Assembly: GCF_000313135.1 (NCBI RefSeq)
Contig: NW_004457592.1
Location: forward strand, 295,171 to 359,170
Length of the DNA: 64,000 nucleotides
Source of the DNA: Acanthamoeba castellanii str. Neff
Taxonomy: Eukaryota; Discosea; Longamoebia; Acanthamoebidae
Direction: 5' to 3'
Below, in pieces: positions 10,993 to 21,002 of this stretch. Position 1 is the stretch's first letter. Each line of letters opens with the position of its first letter. A model generated the notes under the pieces. The model was not told where the DNA came from. It did no database searches and was given only the letters and a program-made list of their open reading frames with translations. The translations under genes were made by a program, and so were the position numbers.

Positions 10993-13168
10993 TTATTTGG
11001 TCTTCTTCTTGTTGACCCTTTTCTTCGTGTTGCTGCTCTTGCTCTGCACGTGGTTGGAATGCTGCGAGCGCCGTCTGTAGATGAGGATGGCGAGGACCAG
11101 CACGACCACTGCGGGCGAGGCGAGAATGGCGTAGTTGAGGCTGTTGATAAACACGTCTGAGTGCCACGTCATCCAGCTGTCTTGGGCCGACTCGTAGCCG
11201 CTGACCTCGGCATCGATCATGCACCGGTGCTCGTCGTCGCTCTTGGCGCCCACAACGATCTGACACCATACACGCCACAGCGATCGTGAATACCACTTCT
11301 CATGTGTGCGTGTGCGTGTGCGACGCGTGTCGCGTGGTGTGTTTCACGTACAGTCTGTTCCAGGGCCTTTTGGCCGGCCTCGCCACGGATGCTCACCTGG
11401 ATTTCGGTGGGGTGACCGGTCTCCTCACCCCACGCGATCTCGATCGTGCCGAAGTTCCTGTGCTCAAAACCGCCGCTCACTCGCCACTTGCTTCCCATCA
11501 CCTGCAAATTGTAGCCACCACAACAATGATGATGATCAATGCTCAAATCATAGTTGTGTGTCATGTGCCGTTGATGAGCGCAGAGCAAATAAATAATAAT
11601 AATTATCATTGATAAATAAAGATTGGGTACCGCGTTGAAGATGCTATGTCCGAAGCCCAGCGGGAAGTGGTCATGAAGGCAGTGAGTCATGCCGCTGCTC
11701 GTGATCTCGTAGATGCCCTCGTAGTCTGCCCTCGTAGTCGTCAGACAACGTCTTCTTGTGTCAATCAAGAAAAGAATACCACAACAACAAAAGCAATGGA
11801 AATTGCGGTGACGCACGCTTGGCCTCAGCCCCGCACCGGGGCCGGGTCTTGAAGATCTCGGCGTAGTGCACGTCGCCACTGAGTAGCACGACCGTGCCTT
11901 TCCTGAAGATGATGCAATGAACGATATTCAAAGAATGAATGTGAGCCAAAACACCTCAACATAGCCACATATCTGCATACCATAGTCACATTGAACACGA
12001 GAGGTCGTAACACGTACGACAGCTGGAGGGTCTTCTCGAGGCGGGCCAGACTGCGCGGGAAGTTAGTCCACTTCTCCTGGACGGGCTTGTCGCGCGGGAG
12101 CACCTGGATGCCCGACCCGACAAAGTTGATCTGCGCATCGGACTCGCGCAGCTCCCGCTCGAACCACTGCCACTGCTCCTCGCCCAAGATGTCGCGGTCG
12201 GGCACGGTCGGGTCGTCCCGGTTGTAGCGCACGTCGAGCAGGATCACCTTGACCCGCTTGCCCGCCGGCCCGAACGTGTAGGCCCCATACACGCCGTTAC
12301 GCGTCCATCGCGCGCTAGTCTACAAAAAAAAAAAAAACACATCAATGCCACGTCAGCGCACGACACGGCACTCATGGCACACGTATATGTATATATGCCT
12401 TGGGCTCGTCAAAGAAGTCGAGGAAGAGCTGCTTGCTCTGCTCGCGCTCAAGGTAGGCGGCTCCACCGTTGTTGACGCCGTAGTCGTGATCGTCCTGTCG
12501 TCATGAACAAAGATCGCCATCAGACCGATGCACACACAACACACACGATATGCGCGTGTCGTGCGTGTGTCGTGCGGCGTGGGTCGTGTCGCGTGTCGTG
12601 CGTGTGTCGTGCGGCGCACCCAAGTGCCGATGATGGGCGTCGAGCTGGAGAAGTTGTGGTAGGCAGGCCGAGCCTTCTGGGCATCGTACTTGGCCTTCAT
12701 GACGCTCACCGGAGACGGCTCCCAGAACATGGGGAAGTGCTTCGTGTCCGCGTACACCACATCGCCTGCCATGGTCGGGTGAGTAGATCACATATGTTGC
12801 ATATATTTTTATAATAAAAATGGAAAATTGAGCTCCAGTGTGGTGCTTTATTTTTATATTTCAAACAACAACAAATACTAACATATAAAAAAAAAACATC
12901 AGATGAATTGATGTCATGACAATGAAGGGATTTGAGAAGAGGGGTTACGGGTACCGAGCCAAATCCAGAGCTGGGGCTGGAAGTCCGATATGGGGGACCA
13001 CAGCGGCTGCGGGCGGTCGTGTTTGGAACAGGACCCGAAGGCCAGGCGAGTGAGTGGCTGCTCGGGCGACTGCATGCCCTCGCTCAGCGGCACACCCACA
13101 ACAAAACTGTGCGATAACAGCGCCATGCACACCGCCAACACTGCCGCCATGCCAGACATCTTCTTCAT
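10993..13168 (-). CDS. PhoD-like metallophosphatase with signal peptide and C-terminal membrane anchor
   Basis: Eight exons: 13168-12955, 12765-12620, 12494-12399, 12319-12018, 11902-11817, 11725-11631, 11501-11352, 11259-10993; 451 residues. [20 protein letters not shown] at the start is a signal peptide and decides the start over an in-frame ATG 45 nt upstream. PhoD/alkaline-phosphatase-D metal ligands are visible in order: AFGSCS, LGDVVYAD (junction of exons 1-2), DDHDYG, and SGDVHYAE near residue 280. A C-terminal segment ([19 protein letters not shown]) followed by a Lys-rich tail predicts a type I membrane protein with the phosphatase outside the cytosol. The likely role is hydrolysis of phosphate mono- or diesters in the endolysosome or at the cell surface; the substrate is unknown. 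Intron 3 uses a GC donor (12398). Confidence 0.85.
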
Positions 13169-13354
13169 CTTGTGTGCTCTGTGTGGATTTGCAATTCTGT
13201 TTTTATTTTGCATTTTTGTAACAAAAATGGCTAAAATAGCTCAAATTCATGTGTAAGGAAATATCAAAGGAAAACTGGAATTTCTTGGAACAGCAGCCCA
13301 CGCCAGCTGGCACATAGCATCACACCAGCGGCACAACAACCACACTTCACAAAG

Positions 13355-16300
13355 ATGAGACAGAGCTGCGCTGCACTACGTGTCAGGCCCGGCGGACCTG
13401 CCCTGCGCACTGCAGCGGGCTCAGCACTGCGACCATGGTCGCGTCCCACAGGCTTCCCGCTGCCACCACTCGCTACGCGCGCTCACAACGCTGCCACAGT
13501 CCTGCGACAATGGCCAAGGCCGCGCAGGTTCTTCACCACCTCCGCAACATCCCCTCCGCCGCCCGCTACCGTACGACCTTTTATTTATTTTTATTACGTA
13601 ATTATTTATTATTAAGAGCGCTAACGCTACTCGACGGGGGGGGTTTGCACGGCAGGGGCGTACGAGAAAGGTTTTGGTGGCCACGGCCGGGACCGGCCTC
13701 GTCCTGGGCACTGCCGCGCTCGGTGGCCTCTGGGTCTTGCTTCTCCCATTCCCGCCCTGGTCTTGCCCGCCCAGCTCACCGCGCGTATTGTGTTGTGTGC
13801 GTGTGTGCGTGTCTTATGTGTTGTGTCATGTGTGTCGTGTGTCGTGTGCAGCATGTGGCGAAGGGAAAGTACCCGCGCTTGGAGGAGCTCAGCTGGAGTG
13901 AGCGCGGGGAGCACCTGGCCCGCTTCATGCGTACGGCGTGGACGGGCCTCGTGGTGTCGCTCGACTACAAGACCCTCGCTCGCTACGAATACGGCACTCC
14001 CGAATATGCCGCGGCACGCTCCAAGGTGCGATGTCGCACATCCTACCAACACACGTCACACGCCACCCCGCACACGACACACGACACACAGTGTACTCAC
14101 CAGCACCGCATATTGTGTGCTGTAGATCCATCAGCGAACTGCCGACAGGTTGTTGTGGCTCTGTCGAGCCAATGCCGGCGTGTACGTCAAGGTGTGTAAA
14201 CAACATCTCACCTCGCCACACACACACACACACACTCACACCCTCTCTCGCTTTCGCTCGCGCCCAGGCGGGGCAACACTTGGCCTCGATGAACCACGTG
14301 CTGCCGCGCGAGTACACGGACACCCTCACCGTGCTCCAGGACCAGGTGCACGCTCTACACTGTTTACACTACACTGCTTTTTTTTTCTCCCCCGCTACTC
14401 GCCACGCAATGTGCTGACCCGAACGTGGTTGGCGGGGTGGTCTCGAAAGGCGCCGAGCCGACCGTTCGCGGTGATCGAGAAGGCGTTCATCGAGCAGCTG
14501 GGCGCCCCGCCGAGCCACTTGTACCCCCTTCTCCCGCCCCTTCGCTTCAAGTGCCAACACTGCTGACGTGGCACAACAAAACGAAAATGAAACGAAAACG
14601 AAGCTTTTCGTTTCTCGAGGAGCAGCCGATCGCCGCGGCTTCGCTGGCGCAGGTGCACCGCGGGTGGCTCGCCGACGGCACCCAGGTGGCCGTCAAGGTA
14701 CCGAGACACCCACGCCGCCACTCCCCGCATTCCTTGCGTGCCTGGTTACATGTGCGGAGACCGGTCTGCTAATGACGACGTCAATGCGCCAGGTCCAATA
14801 CCCCGATTTCGAGCGGCTCACGTGGGGCGACCTGTTTTCCATCGAAGCTGCCGCGCAAGCCATTGCCTGGGTACGACACGACACGCGCTGTCGCACTCGG
14901 CGCGCACGCTGCTTTGCGTGAGCTGAACTGTGCGTCGCTACGCGCAGTTTTTCCCGGATTTCCAGTTCTCGTGGGTGGTCGGTGAGTTCGAGAAGAACCT
15001 CGAGATGGAGATGGGTACACTGCCCGCTCTTCCCTCCCACAAGACACACACGACACGACACACGGCACGCCGACACACGACACACAACACAATCGCACAG
15101 GCACAGGCACGCCGACACTAACTCTCGTCCAGATTTCGTGAACGAGGCGAAGAATGCCGAGCGCATTGCCCACAATTTTGCGCACAACAAACAAATCTAC
15201 GTTCCCAAGATCTACTGGGTACGAACGTGTGGCGTGTGTGGCGTGTGTGGCGTGTGCGATCGCTTGTTTACTTTTGCATGCTGATGAGGGCTGGTGGCGA
15301 GCAGAACATGACGCGGAGGAAGGTGCTGTGCATGGAGTTCATCCACGGGGCCAAGATCACGGACGTTCCCAAGCTCGACCAGATGGGCATCAACAAGCGC
15401 GAGGTGGCCCAGCTCCTGCACGAGCTATTCTGCGAACAGATCTTCGTCCACGGATTCATCCACAGGTCAGTCGCCCACATCAGCAACATTTGGGTTATAT
15501 ATATGCGCATCAGTATTAACGACAACATCACTATATATATATATATATCAATATGTATGTTGATGTTGTGTAACAGTGATCCCCACCCGGGCAATATTCT
15601 GATTCGTCACCTGCCATCTTCGCCCACCCACCCGCAATTGGTGCTTCTCGACCACGGCCTCTACCGCACCCTCGACGAACAGTTCAGGTACTCCTCGCGC
15701 GCCCTGTTTCGCTGTTGCGAATCGACGCCACTTGCCCACGTCACGCACACGCCGCACACACACATGCTTACCATCGCACACTCATCATTGCACACGCACA
15801 TGAAACACGCACACGACACAGGCTGGACTACTGTCATTTGTGGAAGGCCATCTTCACGGGCAACAGAGAGGCGGTGGAGAAGTACTCGCGGCGTATGGGC
15901 GCCGGCGAACACCACGAAATCTTTTCGGTCATCCTCACCTTCCGTCCCCTCGACACCGGGTATGCTCACCGCACGCACGCACCACCGCACACGCACGCAC
16001 GCACGCACGCACCACCGCACACATCAGCCCAAACGAAATCTTGGTAACACACACGCGCGCGCAACAAACAGGAAAACGGGGCCGGCGCTGGTGAAGGACA
16101 GCGAGATGAGTGTGGCGCAGGTGCGCCTGATTCGCTCGCAGATGCGCGAGCGCAATTTCCAAACGGTCCTCTCCGAGCTCCTCGAGAACATGGACCGCCA
16201 GCTTCTCCTCGTCCTCCGCACCAAGTACACCCTCGAATACACGCACACGCACACGCACACGCACACGGTGAGTTGCTGAAATCTCAACTATGTGGGCAGC

Positions 16301-16688
16301 AACTTGATTCGGTCCATTATCAAGGACCTGGAGGAAGGCGGGTCTGTTGATCGGTTCCTGGTGATGGCGCGCTACGCCATTCGCGGGCTCTACCACCGCC
16401 ACGACAACTCGCGTGCGTTCTCCCAATTCCATTGAGTTCTATGCAGACCCTTCTCCTAATGTCAACACGCACCACACACAACACACGCCACACGACGCAC
16501 GACACACGCACACTTGGCGCACTGCAGTGTCGCTGCCACGGCGGTTGCGGGGCGTGGTGGAGTCAACCAAGTTCGAGGCGCGGCTGCAGATCCTGTCGCT
16601 GGTCATCCACCTCTACCAGTGGTGGACGCGGGTGGTGTCGTGGTTCTACTCCTTCCCCGCCTCCCCCGTCCCAGTCCTGGACTCCTGA
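13355..16688 (+). CDS. Mitochondrial ABC1/ADCK-family atypical kinase
   Basis: Sixteen exons, all phases consistent: 13355-13570, 13656-13733, 13852-14025, 14126-14191, 14268-14345, 14450-14520, 14604-14697, 14793-14870, 14948-15014, 15133-15218, 15305-15465, 15577-15687, 15822-15959, 16072-16224, 16300-16412, 16528-16688; 614 residues. The N terminus is Arg/Ala/Ser/Pro-rich without acids, as in mitochondrial presequences, followed by a Gly-rich hydrophobic segment (VLVATAGTGLVLGTAALGGLW). UbiB-family signatures: RTADRLLWLCRANAGVYVKAGQ (KxGQ), PIAAASLAQVHRG (the Ala-rich loop replacing the P-loop), VAVK, MDFVNEAKNAERIAHNF, HSDPHPGNIL and LLDHGLYR. DHG instead of DFG is typical of the ADCK1/ADCK5 branch. 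UbiB proteins support coenzyme Q or lipid homeostasis, often as ATPases. Which lipid this member serves is not shown. Confidence 0.93.
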
Positions 16689-16780
16689 TTGGTTGGGCTC
16701 AACATAAAAAGAAACCAGCCAAGGCAAGCAGGCTGCGGCCAGGACCAGCGTTTTGTGTTTTGGACTGGTGGGGTGTGTGA

Positions 16781-16862
16781 GACAACTTGGCCGAGTGGTT
16801 AAGGCGGTAGACTTGAAATCTACTGGGATCTTCCCGCGCAGGTTCAAACCCTGCAGTTGTCG
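16781..16862 (+). tRNA. tRNA-Ser (UGA)
   Basis: 82-nt class II tRNA. The acceptor stem GACAACT pairs with AGTTGTC; D arm GGCCGAGTGGTTAAGGC; anticodon loop CTTGAAA gives anticodon TGA; a long variable arm follows and the T loop is GGTTCAAACCC. A CpG-free tract begins just downstream. Confidence 0.93.
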
Positions 16863-17142
16863 ATTGCACTTTTCAATTAACTGTGGGCTTACAATTTTTA
16901 CCCTAACCAGAGGCAAACAAAAAATGATGGCTGCACCTAGTTATGTGTGTCAGAGGATTAGAGAATAGAGTGGCACACCTGGGCCATTGTGTTAACTGGG
17001 CAGGGTGAAGAGGTACTTCTTCTGTCACATCCTGTTGAGGCATGGCCTCTTGGCTGTGTGATAAGTCCAAATAGGCAAAGAAATTTGTGGTTTTGTCAAA
17101 AAAGAACATACATTTAAAAGGTAAGGCGCAAAAGAGAGAGGT

Positions 17143-17224
17143 CGACGACGGCAGGATTTGAACCTGCGCGGGGAGACCCCAGTAGATTTCTAGTCTACCG
17201 CCTTAACCACTCGGCCACGTCGTC
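17143..17224 (-). tRNA. tRNA-Ser (AGA), copy 1
   Basis: 82-nt class II tRNA on the minus strand. Acceptor GACGACG/CGTCGTC, anticodon loop CTAGAAA (anticodon AGA), long variable arm CTCCCC, T loop GGTTCAAATCC. It appears identical to the copy at 18887-18968. About 20 nt of 3' flank (ACCTCTCTCTTTTGCGCC...) and about 10 nt of 5' flank (TTCTGTGCAA) also match, so the pair arose by recent duplication in inverted orientation. Confidence 0.93.
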
Positions 17225-17232
17225 TTGCACAG

Positions 17233-17378
17233 AAAACATGTACCTGATAGAAATTGGTAATTCCAAAATTGGGAGCATCTTGAGAAATGGCAGATTAAAA
17301 TAACATCATAATGAGAGATCTGTAACTGGGTCATCAGTCAAGGTCTGGAATTACCAATTTCTATCATGTACATGTTTT
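17233..17378. repeat. 32-nt inverted repeat with 82-nt loop
   Basis: 17233-17264 and 17347-17378 are reverse complements with a single mismatch (the arms begin AAAACATGTAC and end ...TGTACATGTTTT). The arm next to the tRNA starts 9 nt beyond the tRNA 5' end. The pair could form a hairpin in DNA or transcript, or be the termini of a small non-autonomous element. No target-site duplication was recognised with confidence. Confidence 0.75.
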
Positions 17379-18886
17379 GGTACACATACTTTATCACATA
17401 CACATACATGATGACAACGCACCTTTTTTTTGCTCCTTTCCTGAACAAGGAGGAGATATATTAGCAAACATTCTATCACATATGCATACACAATATAATG
17501 TCCTGCAGTTTCAAAGCAAAATGGGCTATGATAATAGCATGTATGCAACCTCCTTCATGAGCTTCAACAGTTCCTTGTTGTTGGCCATGGCTGATGGCAG
17601 GGTGACTTGCACCTATGCATACACAACAACAAAAACTGTAAAACCAGACACTTACTTTATCACATACACATACACAATGACTACAGTTTATCATGTATTC
17701 ATACATGATATGGAAAACCAGAACTTTGCTTGTTTTGTGTAAGTGCTCCTCAAACTGTTGCTTTTGCTTTCATACCCTCCATCAATTCCAAAATCAGTGG
17801 CCAACATGCTGCCCTGTGTTGCTGACAGGTGGGGCAAATGGCTACCCATCACTTGATCTGGGGGAACATGCCCCTCCACCAGTGGTGCTGCCACACCCAC
17901 TCAATGGTGCACTTCCTGCTATGACCTGTTTCATGTCCCCTGTTGTCAGGCTGGGTGAGTACCACACCAATAGGGTGTGGATGTGTTGGTGTGTAGTTAT
18001 CTAGACCCTGGACACCATAAACACAGTCACCTGGCCACCAATGACAGTCACTCAGTCACTCTTTGAAAAGTGATTTTGTGAGTTTAAGCTAATAAAAATA
18101 GTTTTGACAACACTAAAATGGTTTATCACCACACTCAACCCAGGAGGCCTTCCTGGGGCTAGCAAACTACTCCTGTCATGGGTCTGTCCTGTCAGACTGG
18201 CAATTGCTAGCTGGAAAACAACCTTGGCATGTTTACACCAGTAGCCTGGCAAAACAGACAGAACTTGTGGTCATTTGAAATGAGAGGTTACAAATCACTG
18301 CAGAATTTTTGTTGTGCTAAAATCTTGTGAGATTTGACATTTTTGATTTACAGGGCAGTTTTGATTTGGATCTGCATGTGTGATTTTGACATGCTAGACT
18401 GCTGCTTAGAAGTGATATTGAGGGACTTGAGAAGAAAATGATTTAATAAAAACTTGGAATTTGTGGAGTTAAAAGTGATTTTATCAGTGTGGAATGGAGT
18501 TGGAATTTTACCTTCAGGAACAGTGCTCCAATTCAGCACAAATGTGAAGAATGAAGTTCAGTGCATGTGTGCAACTGACTGAATATGGTGTGAGGTTGAA
18601 CATGAACTGGATGTGAGCAATCCCAAGGGATTAACTGGCCCCTCCAATTTATCCCAGTGGTGAGGTAACTTGGAGCAAGCACTGGTGTTTGTCTATTAGA
18701 TAAGCAAGTGGCCAGAGGTCTGACACCTTCTGGACACTGAAGCATAAGCCATAGCCCATATATTACACTATATCATGTTGAGACGAAGACGAAGATGAGC
18801 AGCGTGTGTTCTTGCAGTCCTATCGTCCAAGGGGGTTAGACTGTGCTCGGTTGGCCGTTCCTGATCCGGAGAATTATTCTGTGCAA

Positions 18887-18968
18887 GACGACGTGGCCGA
18901 GTGGTTAAGGCGGTAGACTAGAAATCTACTGGGGTCTCCCCGCGCAGGTTCAAATCCTGCCGTCGTCG
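18887..18968 (+). tRNA. tRNA-Ser (AGA), copy 2
   Basis: 82-nt class II tRNA with the same stems, AGA anticodon and T arm as copy 1, in the opposite orientation. CpGs return to normal density just before this gene (about 18782), so it marks the right edge of the CpG-poor block. Confidence 0.94.
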
Positions 18969-19464
18969 ACCTCTCTCTTTTGCGCCTTTCCCTGTTTGGT
19001 GCTCGGAGCTGCTCTGCCGCTTGACGATGACTTCCCTTGTTTTCCTTGTAGCGCAGAGCACAGGTTGCCTCCCGCGTTGGATGATGTGGTTGATGATGTT
19101 GTGATTTTATTCGCGACGGGTGGGATGGGTGTATCTACAGTCCCTCTCGCTGGGTGGTGACCCAGCAAAGGATCCAAAAAACAAAAAGAGGGTCTAGAAC
19201 GGCGGCCGCTGTCGTTCGTCGTCGTGAAGTTCGTTTCCGTCGCGCCTTGCTCGCCTCTCCAATATTTAGAGACGAGCGATCACCTCTTCTTCTTCTCTTC
19301 TGCTTCGCTTTCGTTCTTCGTTTCTCGCTTCGATCTTCCCCTCGCCCTCGTGTGTGATGCGTGTGCGTGGTTGTGTGTGGTTGCTGTACAGGGTGGTGCT
19401 CTCGCTTCATCGTCGTCTTCTTCATCTTCGTCGCAGTCGTACGTCTCGAACGAACGAAGAGAAT
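18969..19464. other. Intergenic region downstream of tRNA-Ser
   Basis: Contains the tRNA terminator region and the likely 3' UTR of the RWP-RK gene on the minus strand. No exon with supported splice phase was found. Confidence 0.4.
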
Positions 19465-20544
19465 TCAGAGTCGGATGACGACGGGCTTGAGCTCCTCCTG
19501 CCGCTTCCTCATCAGGTAGCCGAGCCGGCCTTCGATCTCCTCGGGAATGGGTGCGCCCTGGGGCACGTTGTGGAGCAGGGTCATGATCTCCTTGTCGAGC
19601 TTGCACACCACGCGCCACGGCCACTTGCGGTTGCGCACGGCCTCCTTCCACCGCTTGCTCAGGGTCGACGGCGGAATGCCCAGCTTCTTGGCCGCCTCCG
19701 ACTGCGGCATGTTGAGGTACTCCGTGATGTCGACAAAGTTCTGGCCGTTGGGCACCGTCACGGGGTTGATGATCCGCTTGTTCTCCGGCGACTGCGTCGA
19801 CACGAGCGCGTTCGACTGCTGGCCCGGCGGCGAGCCCTGCGGACCCGGTTGCTGCTGCTGTGGCTGCGGGGCCTGCTGCTGGGCCTGGGCCTGCGGCTGC
19901 GGTGGCTGCTGGGGGACGGGCTGGCCGCGGGCGACGGGTCGGCCATGCTGAGGGGCTGCGGCGGCGGGGCCGGCGGACTGCTGGGCGGGCCGCGACTGCT
20001 GAGCGGGGGCGGGCGCACCCTGGCGCCCACCGGCGGCGGAGGCCTGGGTGCTGGAGGGCGGCGGGGGGACGAGGCGCCCGTTGTCGAGCGGGGCGGGGCC
20101 ACCACCGCGCGAGGTCGATGTTACGGTGGCATCGCGATGGGATTCGGCGGCAAGGGCGGCCTTGTCCTTGGAATCGAGGAGCGACGGGAGCGAGGGCAGG
20201 GCCGAGGCAGATTCGAGCGAACCGAACGAACCGAAGGAGGCATTGGAGTCGAAGAAGTTGAAATGGTTGCTGCTGGCATTGGGGCCACCGAATGGTTGGC
20301 CTCCGCCAGGCGACACCTTGGTCACGGGCGCGTTGCCAGCCGAAGGCGGCGCTCCTGCAGCCTGGCTGCCATTGCGTGTAGCAGCATTAATCGGCGACGA
20401 TGATGCACCGCCCGAAGATGGCGGCAAACTGGCGCTCGAGGAATTATTTGTTATGTTGGTAATCTTGGCGCCACCTGCAGCAGCAGAGCCGCTGCTCGGC
20501 GAAGAGTCAGAGAGGGTGGGTCGGGAGTCTGTCGTGGAGGCCAT
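19465..20544 (-). CDS. RWP-RK-like domain transcription factor
   Basis: Intronless; 359 residues from ATG 20544 (an in-frame ATG at 20556 would add four). Residues 1 to about 250 are low-complexity: Ser/Ala/Gly-rich and then Pro/Gln-rich (QPQAQAQQQAPQPQQQ), as in activation regions. The C-terminal 105 residues are ordered: ITEYLNMPQSEAAKKLGIPP, STLSKRWKEAVRNRKWPWR, then a helical stretch ending MRKRQEELKPVVIRL. The first part follows the RWP-RK pattern (helix with PQ..AAK.LG, then a recognition helix ending in the Trp-Pro motif). RWPYRK is altered to KWPWRV, so it is a divergent member. RWP-RK proteins bind DNA in plants and amoebae; the target here is unknown. Lack of introns is unusual in this window and shared with the homeobox gene and the unknown gene at 47483. 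Confidence 0.75.
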   Translation of the reverse strand: MASTTDSRPTLSDSSPSSGSAAAGGAKITNITNNSSSASLPPSSGGASSSPINAATRNGSQAAGAPPSAGNAPVTKVSPGGGQPFGGPNASSNHFNFFDSNASFGSFGSLESASALPSLPSLLDSKDKAALAAESHRDATVTSTSRGGGPAPLDNGRLVPPPPSSTQASAAGGRQGAPAPAQQSRPAQQSAGPAAAAPQHGRPVARGQPVPQQPPQPQAQAQQQAPQPQQQQPGPQGSPPGQQSNALVSTQSPENKRIINPVTVPNGQNFVDITEYLNMPQSEAAKKLGIPPSTLSKRWKEAVRNRKWPWRVVCKLDKEIMTLLHNVPQGAPIPEEIEGRLGYLMRKRQEELKPVVIRL

Positions 20545-21002
20545 GTGTGCGTGCACTGGACTGGCGGGCTAGAACAAAGAGAATTTCGACTGGCGACCGT
20601 TCAGGCTTGTTTCACCGTAAAATGCGGGGGCGCTACACAGCCCCCGTCTGATAGGCTCCTCCACTTTCGACGAGTTTTCTGGCCGACTGCGATTGGTCGC
20701 GCCACACGAAATCTCCATCACCACGCAATTCGCACGCGTGCTTCGGTTGGAATTTCCTCCAAATAGGCTGACTTCCAGGGAGGAGCGTTCTCGGCATTTG
20801 TCTGTCCAATCGCCGCGCCTGGCTACGCGCCTTGCAGCCGAAAACCAGACGATTTGCCCTGTTTACGAAATTTCGACACTCATAACCGTTGCTTGTCACA
20901 CTTGTTCGACGATTCGGCTCGTGGGCTCACACCAACGGCTACCCGCCAAATATTTCCACCAACTTCTCGAAAAAAAACTAAATAAATAATAAATTAAAAT
21001 TA
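20545..21002. other. Intergenic region, RWP-RK promoter side
   Basis: No exon seen. A GC hairpin (GGGGGC-8nt-GCCCCC, about 20627-20646) sits about 90 nt upstream of the RWP-RK start. A near-homopolymeric A tract before 21000 is the likely 3' UTR of the DTW gene. Confidence 0.4.

Larger units (their letters stand above)
16863..18780. other. CpG-void, AT-richer block enclosing an inverted tRNA-Ser pair
   Basis: Outside the tRNA gene at 17143-17224 and its short flanks, I find only one CpG (near 17418) in about 1.8 kb. Flanking genes have one every 10-15 nt. No recognisable gene is present. A reading stretch at 17815-17960 (GGANGYPSLDLGEH...) has no start and no known relatives that I can name. 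The block contains a 32-nt inverted repeat (listed separately). The composition fits long-term C-to-T decay at methylated CpG in foreign or silenced DNA (inference). A simple AT-rich intergenic region would not explain the loss of CpG in its GC-rich parts, for example around 17880-17950. Confidence 0.7.

Noticed and set aside
17815..18004. Open frame inside the CpG-free block as a real gene
   Set aside because: No start, no splice partner and no recognisable motif; kept only as part of the description of the block.
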